Assembly (NCBI RefSeq): GCF_030323025.1
Contig: NZ_CP097329.1
Span: 3,644,001 to 3,708,000, forward strand
DNA length: 64,000 nucleotides
Source of the DNA: Pseudanabaena mucicola str. Chao 1806
Lineage (GTDB): Bacteria; Cyanobacteriota; Cyanobacteriia; Pseudanabaenales; Pseudanabaenaceae
Reading direction: 5' to 3'
In this document: piece by piece, positions 35,360 through 42,980 of the stretch
Layout of the letters: every line of letters begins with the position of its first letter
Numbering within the stretch: position 1 is the first letter of the stretch
Position numbers and translations under genes: made by a program
The notes under the pieces: model-generated
What the model was told of the DNA's origin: nothing
Database searches by the model: none
What the model saw: only the letters and a program-made list of their open reading frames with translations

Positions 35360-35620
35360 ATGCTTCAAGACGCGATCGCCATTCGTCATTATCAAAAGAT
35401 TACAGACTCACTCGTAGAAATGTCAGAACGAGGCTATCGTTCGACAGACGAAATGAGACTTTTTTTAGACGGTTACTTATCGGCTCTGCGCGTTACTAAT
35501 GCGATAGAAGTGCATAATATACATCGTCTCGAAGAAGAGGTAATCCGATTTTTGTATGATGCTTCTAACTTTGAATCTCCTTATGAGTTTGAGATGGAGG
35601 TTGAACGGGGTGAAAGGTAA
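35360..35620 (+). CDS. Conserved cyanobacterial small protein (DUF6761-like)
   Basis: An 86-residue helical, acidic protein: IRHYQKITDSLVEMSERGYR, LFLDGYLSALRVTNAIE and IHRLEEEVIRFLYDASNFE are, as I remember, characteristic of a small cyanobacteria-specific family (DUF6761). No enzymatic motif and no signal peptide. The last 40 bp overlap the 3' end of rsmG on the other strand. Confidence 0.72.
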   Translation: MLQDAIAIRHYQKITDSLVEMSERGYRSTDEMRLFLDGYLSALRVTNAIEVHNIHRLEEEVIRFLYDASNFESPYEFEMEVERGER

Positions 35621-36273
35621 ACGCTATGGCGAATGCCTTCAGTCAGAGGGGTTTGAAAACGATCTTGCTTAACCACTTGTAGTCCCTGCTTCTCACAAAA
35701 TAAGTCAATTTGCTTACTTTCTTCTGGTAGCCATTGACCACGGTAGAGAATGGCTACACCACTTCCTTTGAGAAATGGCAGGCAGTAGCTAGCGCAAATA
35801 TCTGGCTTGCCTACGGCTCGAACAACTGCTAAATCATATTTTTTTTTGTAACTAGAGGTTTGATTAAGCTCTTCGACGCGACCTACCTGCGCGATCGCGT
35901 TCTGTAAGTGCAAATCATTGATCGTTTGATTCACAAAGGCAACTTTTTTTTGTTTGCTATCGACTAACGTGACTTGCCATGAAGGTTTGGCAATCGCGAT
36001 CGGCAGTCCAGGAAAGCCTGCGCCTGTTCCAATATCAATCAATTTAATATTTTCGCAATTCCAGAAAGCGAACACACCTCGTAATGAGTCCCACAAATGC
36101 TTTTCCCAGAAATCATCAGGGGCTGTAATTCTTGTCAGGTTTTGCTTACTATTCTCATCTAATACCAATTTATACAGTTTTTCAAATTGTGCGAGTTGTT
36201 CTGAGTTTGGTAACCAGTTGAGGGTGGATTGCCATTGTGTAAATAAGTGGGAAAAGTGGGGCATAGGGAACAT
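35581..36273 (-). CDS. rsmG: 16S rRNA (guanine527-N7)-methyltransferase RsmG
   Basis: SAM-dependent methyltransferase acting on 16S rRNA G527 in the 530 loop. LNLTRITAPDDFWEKHLWDS is the RsmG hallmark, the SAM motif is IDIGTGAGFPGLPIAIA, and VTLVDSKQKKVAFV and AVVRAVGKPDICASYCLPFL follow. I place the start at ATG 36271-36273 (MFPMPHF); an in-frame ATG at 36291 adds six residues. Tail-to-tail overlap of 40 bp with the preceding gene. Confidence 0.92.
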   Translation of the reverse strand: MFPMPHFSHLFTQWQSTLNWLPNSEQLAQFEKLYKLVLDENSKQNLTRITAPDDFWEKHLWDSLRGVFAFWNCENIKLIDIGTGAGFPGLPIAIAKPSWQVTLVDSKQKKVAFVNQTINDLHLQNAIAQVGRVEELNQTSSYKKKYDLAVVRAVGKPDICASYCLPFLKGSGVAILYRGQWLPEESKQIDLFCEKQGLQVVKQDRFQTPLTEGIRHSVYLSPRSTSISNS

Positions 36274-36535
36274 CAAATAATAATGGCGCATAGCGCAATC
36301 TTTACTCTACTAGCGATTCTGATGAATTTAGAAGAAATATACCTTAAGGTCGTATTTCCCCTAAATCCATGTTGAAGAATTTTGGCATTAGGGGATAAGA
36401 TTAAGGAAAATTAAGATTCATGTACCATTGCTAAGCAGTTTATGATTACATAGCCCTGTAAAGGGATAACACTCATTGCCGCATTGCTGTTGATATAACA
36501 AAAAAACATAAAAAAGTATTACAAGGTAAAATTTA

Positions 36536-36766
36536 ATGGCTGAACAAACTCAAACTCGTACCGCTTTTACTAAAGATGAACGAGGCATTTTAAATAACTG
36601 GGCGATCGAACCCAAAATGTATGTTGATGAACAAAGTGACAAGCGCTTTGGGCTGACGGAATATGCAGAACTGATTAACGGGCGCTTGGCGATGCTAGGC
36701 ATTACCGCTATTTTCATCTTTGAGTTTGTAACTGGTAAAGGCTTCTTGCAAATTATTGGATTCTAA
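36536..36766 (+). CDS. hli: High-light-inducible protein (one-helix chlorophyll-binding)
   Basis: A 76-residue Hlip/Scp. One transmembrane helix carries the chlorophyll-binding ELINGRLAMLGITAIFIFE motif (ExxNxRxAMxG). The hydrophilic N-terminus is relatively long. It photoprotects photosystem assembly intermediates in the thylakoid membrane, usually induced by high light. An A-rich leader precedes the ATG; I see no clear HLR1 direct repeat. Confidence 0.93.
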   Translation: MAEQTQTRTAFTKDERGILNNWAIEPKMYVDEQSDKRFGLTEYAELINGRLAMLGITAIFIFEFVTGKGFLQIIGF

Positions 36767-36782
36767 CCTTGATATGCAGAGA

Positions 36783-36862
36783 AATTTTTGAAAACATCGC
36801 AAAGCGATGCTTTCAAGGATTTCTCTGGGTTTCAAGTCAGCGCAAAGCGCTTTAAAGTAGTT
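36783..36862. repeat. Palindromic repeat family E, copy 1
   Basis: GAAATTTTTGAAAACATCGC-AAAG-CGATGCTTTCAAGG then ATTTCT and AAGTCAGCGCAAAGCGCTTT. Same plan as 61538-61612 and 63718-63775: a GAAAnnnTTTGAAA stem with a GCAAAGCG-like tip, followed by AAGTnAGnGCAAAG. It lies directly before the next start codon. Confidence 0.7.
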
Positions 36863-36864
36863 TT

Positions 36865-37365
36865 ATGTCAACATCCCCAGAACCAATTCAATTTTTAACC
36901 TTAGCGGAAGCCCATGCGATTGATGGCGCTATGCTATCGACGATGGAGAAATTTATGACCCGTATCACCATCTCTTCGATGCGGATCATTACCAAAATTG
37001 CTCAAGAACTTAGTATTCATGCAGAGTCACTTTCGGCCCAGCAAATTGTGCAATGGATAGAGCTTGATTCCCAGATTCGTAAAGAGCAAGGTGAGGATGC
37101 TGCTTTTCTGAAATGGACTTCGCCCCATCCTGATTTAGATTTTGAAGATACTAGACAGGATGAAGTAACGTCTGCCAATCTTTCCAGTCATGAGAAGTTT
37201 TTAACCCGAATGGCAATTTCGGCGATGCAAGCATTAGTAGCGATCGCGAAAGATTACAACATTCATCTTGAAGATCTGACTGCCGATCAAGTAATTGCTT
37301 GGGTAGAGCGTGATGCTAAGGTTAAGCGTGAGCAAGGTATCGAGGCAGGATTTCTATCTTGGTAG
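36865..37365 (+). CDS. Duplicated-domain protein of unknown function
   Basis: A 166-residue soluble protein made of two copies of one domain of about 62 residues. Copy 1 (about 22-85) contains EKFMTRITISSMRIITKIA and ends KEQGEDAAFLKW; copy 2 (about 103-166) contains EKFLTRMAISAMQALVAIA and ends REQGIEAGFLSW. Each is helical with a conserved WI/VExD and EQG..A.FL.W. No family recognised and no cysteines or metal sites. Likely an internal gene duplication; unit function unknown. Confidence 0.75.
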   Translation: MSTSPEPIQFLTLAEAHAIDGAMLSTMEKFMTRITISSMRIITKIAQELSIHAESLSAQQIVQWIELDSQIRKEQGEDAAFLKWTSPHPDLDFEDTRQDEVTSANLSSHEKFLTRMAISAMQALVAIAKDYNIHLEDLTADQVIAWVERDAKVKREQGIEAGFLSW

Positions 37366-37475
37366 ATGGAGTGATTTACATAAATTCTATCTCATCCCAC
37401 CTACAAAATAGGCGAGCATTCGGCTTGATTATTGTTTGCTAAAATCAACATAACTAAGCTGTGAGCAGATATATC

Positions 37476-38069
37476 ATGCAAGCAACTGTAACTGAACAAG
37501 GACAAGAGCCTCAAATGCATCTTTGGTCGATCACGGACTATCACCAAATGATCGAGGTGGGAGTTTTGGATGAGGATGATCGCGTAGAACTGTTGGAAGG
37601 AAAAATTGTTTGTATGAGTCCACAGAGACCATTTCATGCGGCAAGTGTCCAACGTAGTGGTAGATTACTGTTTAAATTGCTAGGAGATCGCGCTGAAATT
37701 CGTATCCAGTTACCTGTGACATTAGGTAATGATTCTGAGCCAGAACCAGATATTGCTGTTGTTAGGCTTGATGAGAATGAATATTCCTTTAGACATCCTG
37801 AAGCCTTTGATATTTATCTATTGATAGAAGTTGCTGATTGGACTGCCTCAAAGGATCGCAACCAAAAAACTCGTATTTATGGCAAAAATCAAGTTTTAGA
37901 ATATTGGATTCTTGATTTACAAAAGCGACAAGTTTATATTTTCCGTCAACCAGAGGATGGAAGCTATCGTGAAGAATTGATTTTGAACAGCAATGATATT
38001 GCCACTATGCAAGCTTTTCCTGATGTTGCGATCGCTTTAGAGGGTTTGTTTGCAATCGCTCCAAACTAA
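37476..38069 (+). CDS. Uma2-family putative endonuclease
   Basis: About 197 residues of the Uma2 (DUF820) family, a PD-(D/E)XK nuclease fold strongly expanded in cyanobacteria. EDDRVELLEGKIVCMSP, SEPEPDIAVVR (Asp) and YLLIEVADWTASKDRNQKTRIY (Glu..Lys; read in part) give the expected active-site residues, and VLEYWILDLQKRQVYIFRQP is the family's C-terminal signature. I use ATG 37476; GTG 37461 is upstream in frame. Cellular role is unknown for the family; some relatives are linked to mobile elements. Confidence 0.85.
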   Translation: MQATVTEQGQEPQMHLWSITDYHQMIEVGVLDEDDRVELLEGKIVCMSPQRPFHAASVQRSGRLLFKLLGDRAEIRIQLPVTLGNDSEPEPDIAVVRLDENEYSFRHPEAFDIYLLIEVADWTASKDRNQKTRIYGKNQVLEYWILDLQKRQVYIFRQPEDGSYREELILNSNDIATMQAFPDVAIALEGLFAIAPN

Positions 38070-38230
38070 ATTGGCATTCACTCAGTATTAGCATGGATTA
38101 GCAGCGTAACGCTTTAATAACAAACATCAAAAACGTGCGCTACATTAACGCAGATAACGAAGCAGAGCATTTTGAGGGCAAAATCTCCGCTAAAAACAGA
38201 TAACTACTTTAAAAGGGCATGTCAATTTCT

Positions 38231-38313
38231 GTCTAACGATACGCTTGAACAGCTAGCTGCCAATAGTCTTAGCAATGTAATTTCTCACATCCGCTCCGAG
38301 CGAGTTGTTAGGC
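38231..38313 (+). other. attC-like recombination site candidate
   Basis: The left arm GTCTAAC-GATAC-GCTTGAA and right arm TCCGAGC-GAGTT-GTTAGGC have the attC layout: R'' (RYYYAAC), 5-nt spacer, L'', a variable central part, L', 5-nt spacer, R' (GTTRRRY). R''/R' pair at all seven positions with one G-U; the L boxes pair at six of seven. Total 83 bp. No integrase gene is in the window. Confidence 0.4.
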
Positions 38314-38336
38314 AGTTGGACAGCTAGTCAACTGAA

Positions 38337-38371
38337 GGTAGTCATGCAACACAATTACATTGCATGACTAC
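38337..38371. repeat. MITE-like repeat family A, copy 5 (centre deleted)
   Basis: GGTAGTCATGCAA joins directly to ACACAATTACATTGCATGAC and TAC. The ends match the family A termini as a palindrome, but the central hairpin is lost. Confidence 0.75.
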
Positions 38372-38438
38372 TGACAACTCTAGTGGGCGTATGGTCTAGG
38401 TATAACACACAGTTGTAAAGCAGAAAAGTTCTTGCATA

Positions 38439-38477
38439 TAGTTTAACATTAAACTAATATAGTTTAATGTTAAACTA
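38439..38477. promoter_or_regulatory. Nested operator-like palindrome upstream of nitroreductase/marR
   Basis: Two 18-bp palindromes, TAGTTTAACATTAAACTA (38439-38456) and TAGTTTAATGTTAAACTA (38460-38477), have centres 21 bp apart (two helical turns). The second is the exact inverse of the first, so the whole block is itself one large palindrome. TTAA-containing palindromes suit MarR dimers, and a marR gene is nearby. Confidence 0.6.
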
Positions 38478-38746
38478 TATTAGTAGCCAAGTTCACAATA
38501 ACCCACCTCATTCGCTGTGCTGATTGTCATGCTGTCCAGCACGTATCTCGTGCTTGCAAAGCGCACCGATATGTGCCGATAGTCTCTGGCGCTGCGGCTC
38601 ACTGTCCTCAGATCTGCGATCTCCATTGCCGACATCGGGGATAACTTGGTCATGCTGACAATGCTCAGCGTGCCGAATTGGATGCGGTCGGGCTATGCAC
38701 ATGAGCAGTCACTCAGACACGTAATCAAACCGAAAAGGAGCAGATA

Positions 38747-39937
38747 ATGGAACGGAGAAAATTCATTCGCTTAGTGGGCGGCGGCATCATTCTGGCTGCT
38801 GGAACGACTGTGCTTGCACGCTTTATCACCGCCTTCGACGTGCCGCCATCGGCGACCGCCGCATGGAACAGACCGAGTTCGGACAGTGATATACGCTACT
38901 GGGCGCTGTCCTACGCGATCCTTGCCCCTAACCCGCACAACCTTCAGCCGTGGCTAGTTGACTTGCGAGTGCCCGGCATAATCACACTTCTCTTAGACGA
39001 GCAAAGGCTGTTGCCAGCCACCGACCCGAATGGTCGACAGATATTGATGGGTGCGGGTGCTTTCATCGAATTGCTAACGATGGCAGCCGCAGAGCGTGGT
39101 CATCGCGTCGAGCTTGCACTATTCCCCGAAGGCGAACCCAGTGAAAAGCTGGATGCAAAACCGTTCGCAAGGGTACGCCTAGTGCCAGATGCGAGCGTAC
39201 CGCGTGACCCGCTGTTTGCTCAAGTACTGAAGCGCCGTACCGACCGCCGAGCATACGACGCGACACGCGCCATCGCGCCAGCGGATCTGGCTCAGATGAG
39301 CTCATCCGTCGCCGATCTGCGTATTACATTTGGTGTTGCAGGTCGTGCCGACGCACCGTCGGTTGATCGCACTCTGGTAGAGGCGATCCGCGCTATTGCC
39401 AAGGAGTCATGGCGGATCGAACTGACCACCGAGGCGACCATGATGGAGTCGATGCGGTTGCTGCGCTTTGGCGGTGACGAAATAGACCAGCATCGCGATG
39501 GCATAGCCATCACCCAGCCGATGCTGGTGACACTAGCAAAGCTCGGATTTATTGATCGCAACAAGTTCCCAGCACCTGACTCACAGGAAATCGTAGGACA
39601 GATCAAGGACTTCAACGCGATCACCGATATGACTCCTGCCTATATGTGGATCGTGACCGAGGGTAATGCACGCTCGCAGCAGATCCTCGCTGGTCGGGCT
39701 TACGTGCGCGTCAACCTAGCTGGAACAGCTCAGGGTCTCGCGATGCATCCAAACCAGCAGGCACTGCAAGAGTACCCACAGGTAGCTCGTCAGTATCATG
39801 ACATTCATACCCTGCTCGGCACGCCATCGCCGCGCTATACTGTACAGATGTTGGCTCGCGTGGGCTACCTCCCATCAAGGACTGCCACAGCATCACCCGC
39901 GCCACGCCGAGGTCTGAACGCACATCTAGTCACGTGA
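38747..39937 (+). CDS. Acg-like nitroreductase-family FMN oxidoreductase with Tat signal
   Basis: A 396-residue putative exported flavoprotein. The N-terminus ERRKFIRLVGGG is a twin-arginine motif, followed by a hydrophobic stretch (IILAAGTTVLA). The body has the Acg/nitroreductase opening RYWALSYAILAPNPHNLQPW (FMN phosphate site) and LKRRTDRRAYD. A strong AAAGGAG ribosome site precedes the ATG. Base composition is clearly GC-richer than neighbours and no HIP1 octamer occurs, so horizontal transfer is likely, perhaps from a proteobacterium. The substrate is unknown. marR lies 19 bp downstream and may repress it. Confidence 0.82.
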   Translation: MERRKFIRLVGGGIILAAGTTVLARFITAFDVPPSATAAWNRPSSDSDIRYWALSYAILAPNPHNLQPWLVDLRVPGIITLLLDEQRLLPATDPNGRQILMGAGAFIELLTMAAAERGHRVELALFPEGEPSEKLDAKPFARVRLVPDASVPRDPLFAQVLKRRTDRRAYDATRAIAPADLAQMSSSVADLRITFGVAGRADAPSVDRTLVEAIRAIAKESWRIELTTEATMMESMRLLRFGGDEIDQHRDGIAITQPMLVTLAKLGFIDRNKFPAPDSQEIVGQIKDFNAITDMTPAYMWIVTEGNARSQQILAGRAYVRVNLAGTAQGLAMHPNQQALQEYPQVARQYHDIHTLLGTPSPRYTVQMLARVGYLPSRTATASPAPRRGLNAHLVT

Positions 39938-39956
39938 CGGCAACCCAGTTGCCGAT

Positions 39957-40493
39957 GTGGGTGATGATGTGGTTACCACTGCGATCCTGCCCAGTCCATC
40001 CAAATTGCCCCACGCTATCGACCATATGCCTGCTGCACGCAACAAACACGGAATAGTCGAGCAAGACCCGATGCTGTTTCAGCTGATGAACGAAGTCGGC
40101 ATCGTGGCGCAGCTGGCGCAAAACCGCGCATCTCGACTGCTTGCGCCAGATCTGAACATGTCGCAATTCATCGTCCTGAACCACTTTGTTCGAGTCGGTG
40201 ACGATAAGTCGCTAAGTCATCTGGCGCGAGTGATGGAGGTTACCAAGGGGGCAATGACCAACACCATGTCCCGACTGGAGAGCAAAGGCTACATCGAAAT
40301 CCGTCCCGATCCAGACGACGGTCGCGGCAAGCTCGCTAGGCTCACGCCAGATGGACGCACTGCGCGCAATCGTGCAGTCGCGTGCCTGAGCCAGTCGCTA
40401 GCCCCACTAGCCTCCATACTGTCAGACACCGAGATGAATGCCGCTCTGCTGGCATTGTGTAAGGCGCGGATCTGGTTTGATCAGAACCGATGA
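39957..40493 (+). CDS. MarR-family transcriptional regulator
   Basis: A 178-residue winged-helix repressor. The DNA-binding part runs MSQFIVLNHFVR, LSHLARVMEVTKGAMTNT (recognition helix), SRLESKGYIEI and wing PDPDDGRGKLARLT; dimerisation helices flank it. Start is ambiguous: GTG 39957 gives 178 residues, ATG 40026 gives 155, closer to the family norm. Same GC-rich, HIP1-free composition as the nitroreductase gene, so the two were probably acquired together. The paired palindromes at 38439-38477 are candidate binding sites. The ligand is unknown. Confidence 0.88.
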   Translation: MGDDVVTTAILPSPSKLPHAIDHMPAARNKHGIVEQDPMLFQLMNEVGIVAQLAQNRASRLLAPDLNMSQFIVLNHFVRVGDDKSLSHLARVMEVTKGAMTNTMSRLESKGYIEIRPDPDDGRGKLARLTPDGRTARNRAVACLSQSLAPLASILSDTEMNAALLALCKARIWFDQNR

Positions 40494-40700
40494 TCAATGC
40501 CCGAAGAATTTTTCTAAGGCGTAATGTTGATCCAAGGTCACGGACAACTGATGCTTTTGAGAGAGGGTGATTAATCAGTTTACCTTGCTCATTGTGAACT
40601 CTCGCGTAGCGGGTCGGAGAGTGTCAACAAGAATGAGACAGTTGGTATAATGAGATTGATCTGTTCAGGAGGTGATTGGCAACTCATGTCTCACAATATT

Positions 40701-40814
40701 AGGGACTTGACGAGAAAAAAAGTACTACCGAGTTTGTATGGCTTCGACTGCGCTCAGACAACTTTGTCTAAGCAGAGTCGAAGCCGTAGGTACTTTAATT
40801 AATTGCAAGTCCCT
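40701..40814. repeat. MITE-like repeat family F, copy 1
   Basis: About 114 bp bounded by 9-bp terminal inverted repeats AGGGACTTG and CAAGTCCCT, with subterminal AGTAC/GTACT and a central GGCTTCGACT/AGTCGAAGCC stem. A partial copy sits at 61622-61691. The right end encodes the last codons and stop of the lipoprotein gene. Confidence 0.82.
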
Positions 40815-41403
40815 TAACTGGTTTAATAAAATTTTGGTTTGCTCTCACAAAGCAATTGCCAGAGCGATTTCCCTGTTTTACCTTCACAGGTAGCCAGGTT
40901 TGGTTTCGCCGATCCCTCACTAAGATTAGTGCTCCCAGATTTCCTCCATAGGCATTGATGATCGCACCCTTTGGGATAATTGTCATCACTGACCAATCTA
41001 ATGGATTATGCTGGTTATCTTGGAGCAGTTCTTCTGCAATGGTACTATAACCTAATGAGCGATCAGATGATTCGCCGAATAATCGCCATTGGAATTGTTG
41101 TGGCATTCGACAGTTAACGCCTTCAGGATCAACGACTTCCCATTGTCGATGTAACGGTCTCCGCTTAGAAACGGTGTAGTTTCCCTGAGAATCGGGAATT
41201 GGGATTGAGTCTGTTTCTTGTGGATCATCGGCTTGACTTACTGCTGCTTTCTGCTCGATAACAGGCAGGGTATTGGCGTTTGACAGGGCTGTCTGACTGA
41301 CTGGGGTCTGATTAATCTCATTTTTAATTGGCTGACTACAACCTGCGATTGCCATCACCAATAACCATAAACTCCCTAAACGAATAGATTGAAAACTTGG
41401 CAT
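40795..41403 (-). CDS. Lipoprotein, possibly SH3-like C-terminal domain
   Basis: A 202-residue exported protein. A lipobox AIAGC is near residues 18-22 after a hydrophobic stretch, so it is likely anchored as a lipoprotein. Residues 25-75 are a low-complexity linker rich in Gln, Ser and Pro. The C-terminal half (VDPEGVNCRMPQ to NCFVRANQNFI) has paired cysteines and the strand pattern IIPKGAIINAYGG...TWLPVKV typical of bacterial SH3 domains; the fit is weak. The end KGLAIN and TAA come from the MITE at 40701-40814. Function unknown. Confidence 0.7.
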   Translation of the reverse strand: MPSFQSIRLGSLWLLVMAIAGCSQPIKNEINQTPVSQTALSNANTLPVIEQKAAVSQADDPQETDSIPIPDSQGNYTVSKRRPLHRQWEVVDPEGVNCRMPQQFQWRLFGESSDRSLGYSTIAEELLQDNQHNPLDWSVMTIIPKGAIINAYGGNLGALILVRDRRNQTWLPVKVKQGNRSGNCFVRANQNFIKPVKGLAIN

Positions 41404-41715
41404 ACAATTTGAGCTCTATTGTTTAAATCAAGAAGCGTTGAATGATTAAAAACAGCTATAAGTAAGTGATCCTTATTCGATAAACCAGAAGCGATAAAAT
41501 CAAATATTATTAATAATAAAGCTATCCAACTTTTCCCACATTGTCAATTATTTGCTCAAGACGTTACCTTAGAGGAATTGCCAAAAGCTAGACATATTTT
41601 CATTTGCAAGCTGTTGGCTTAATTTCGTACTCAACCAAAGTCCGACAGTGATGAGAAGCCTGTACCAGAGTTTGAATATATTAGGGATTGATATTGATAT
41701 CACCCCAGTAAGGGT

Positions 41716-41880
41716 CATTGCGCTGTAGATAAAGAGTAGAGCAAAACTAGCTATATTGAAAGACTTAACCGTACCTTCAGGCTACAGGTATTGTCTCTGT
41801 TTTGGAAAACTCTAGTTTTTTCTAAACTGTTAGTAAGTCATATAGCTGCTATTTAGAATTTTATCCATCACTATAATGAT
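41716..41880 (+). pseudogene. IS1-family transposase remnant
   Basis: One frame reads HCAVDKE, stop, SKTSYIERLNRTFRLQ, then KTLVFSKLLVSHIAAI, stop, NFIHHYND. This is the C-terminal end of cyanobacterial IS1-type transposases (TSYIERLN...LSFSK...HIGAIWNFIHHYN): the second stop is TAG in place of the Trp codon TGG. Two in-frame stops and no 5' part: inactive. No terminal inverted repeats were found. Confidence 0.78.
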
Positions 41881-42125
41881 TCTCTCCTTTTGTGTTCATC
41901 TTTTTCTTTGTAGGACTACTAAAATTTAATACCTTTGATAAAGTTAAGTTCTAGTCCGTCTTTGGCTCTACGAAATGCGAAAGAACTGCAAAATATGGAT
42001 TTTCACTCTTTATTAATGCTAATTTAACATCAATAACTTAATATCAATGTTTATCTATTATCAAGATTATAACAGTTTTTATTTTGCTATAAGAGAAATG
42101 AAAGCTGTAAACCCTTACTATGATT

Positions 42126-42170
42126 GTTTTTTGCAAATGACTACGCATTCATTTACAAAAAGCTATACAA
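42126..42170. repeat. Degraded copy of repeat family D
   Basis: TTTTTTGCAAATGACTACGC then ATTCATTTACAAAAAGCTATA resembles the CAAATGAGTATGCATTCATTTG core of the copy at 7171-7272. It lies about 30 bp before sufC. Confidence 0.5.
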
Positions 42171-42197
42171 TGTTAAGTAACTGTTAAAAGAAAAGAG

Positions 42198-42980
42198 ATG
42201 ATAGTTGAAAATAGTGAAGTAATCTTATCAGTCAAAGATTTGACTGCGGAAGTAGATGGAGTCCAGATTCTCAAAGGGCTAAATTTAGAAGTTAAAGCTG
42301 GTGAAGTCCATGCAATTATGGGACCCAATGGATCCGGAAAAAGTACCTTCTCTAAAATATTAGCAGGACATCCTGCCTATACCGTCACAGGTGGTGAAAT
42401 CTGGTATAAGGGAAAAAATCTCTTAGATTTAGAACCTGAAATTCGGTCGAGAGAAGGCATATTTTTAGCCTTTCAATATCCACTAGAAATTCCAGGGGTT
42501 ACTAATTCAGATTTCCTGCGCCTTTCCTATAACAATTTGCGAAAGCATAAGGGCTTAGAAGAGCTAGATATTATCGACTTTGATGACTTCATTCAAGACA
42601 AGTTAGAAATTGTGGAAATGAATCCTGCTTTCTTGAGCCGTAGCGTGAATGAAGGATTCTCAGGTGGCGAAAAGAAACGCAATGAGATCTTGCAAATGGC
42701 AATTCTTGAGCCAATCTTAGCAATTCTTGATGAAACGGATTCAGGGCTAGATATCGATGCTTTGCGGATTGTGGCGGGGGGTGTGAATAAGCTATCTACA
42801 CCTCAGAACTCTTCCCTTGTGATTACCCACTACCAGCGCTTGCTCAATTACATCATTCCTGACTTCATTCATGTTATGGAAAACGGCAAGATCATTCTCA
42901 CGGGTGGTAAGGAACTTGCCCTAGAACTAGAAGAGAAGGGCTATGACTGGCTTAAAGAAGAAGAGGCGGTGTTAGCATAA
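42198..42980 (+). CDS. sufC: Fe-S cluster assembly ATPase SufC
   Basis: ABC ATPase of the SufBCD scaffold. Walker [10 protein letters not shown] (42-50), signature [12 protein letters not shown], Walker [13 protein letters not shown] and the family's [11 protein letters not shown] are all present; 260 residues is normal. sufB, which usually comes before sufC in cyanobacteria, is not upstream: a 794-bp spacer with an IS1 remnant is. sufD follows with a TAATG overlap. Confidence 0.95.
   Translation: MIVENSEVILSVKDLTAEVDGVQILKGLNLEVKAGEVHAIMGPNGSGKSTFSKILAGHPAYTVTGGEIWYKGKNLLDLEPEIRSREGIFLAFQYPLEIPGVTNSDFLRLSYNNLRKHKGLEELDIIDFDDFIQDKLEIVEMNPAFLSRSVNEGFSGGEKKRNEILQMAILEPILAILDETDSGLDIDALRIVAGGVNKLSTPQNSSLVITHYQRLLNYIIPDFIHVMENGKIILTGGKELALELEEKGYDWLKEEEAVLA

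Larger units (their letters stand above)
38070..38746. other. Long spacer with attC-like site, repeat and operator, no supported gene
   Basis: 677 bp between the Uma2 gene and the nitroreductase gene. It holds an attC-like palindrome (38231-38313), a deleted family A repeat (38337-38371) and a nested operator-like palindrome (38439-38477). From about 38490 base composition changes to GC-rich, like the nitroreductase genes. A plus frame gives VLIVMLSSTYLVLAKRTD before a TAG near 38602, possibly the tail of a lost membrane protein; I could not place it in a family. Confidence 0.5.
41404..42197. other. Long spacer with IS1-type remnant upstream of sufC
   Basis: 794 bp. It contains the transposase remnant at 41716-41880 and a degraded repeat D at 42126-42170. 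The remainder is AT-rich and shows no gene. The sufC promoter should lie in the last 200 bp. I see no clear SufR-type site here. Confidence 0.5.

Noticed and set aside
36421-36535. HLR1-type light-response element upstream of the hli gene
   Set aside because: GATTACATAG and CTGTAAAGG are present but not as the required pair of direct TTACA repeats with correct spacing.
38508-38702. 64-codon minus-strand frame before the nitroreductase gene
   Set aside because: High-GC sequence produces long frames by chance; His/Arg/Gln-rich composition and no recognised homologue.
39292-39624. 110-codon minus-strand frame inside the nitroreductase gene
   Set aside because: Antisense shadow in GC-rich coding DNA; the plus strand carries clear family motifs.
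42000-42197. SufR-binding palindrome upstream of sufC
   Set aside because: No clear CAAC-N6-GTTG site; only degraded repeat D was seen.
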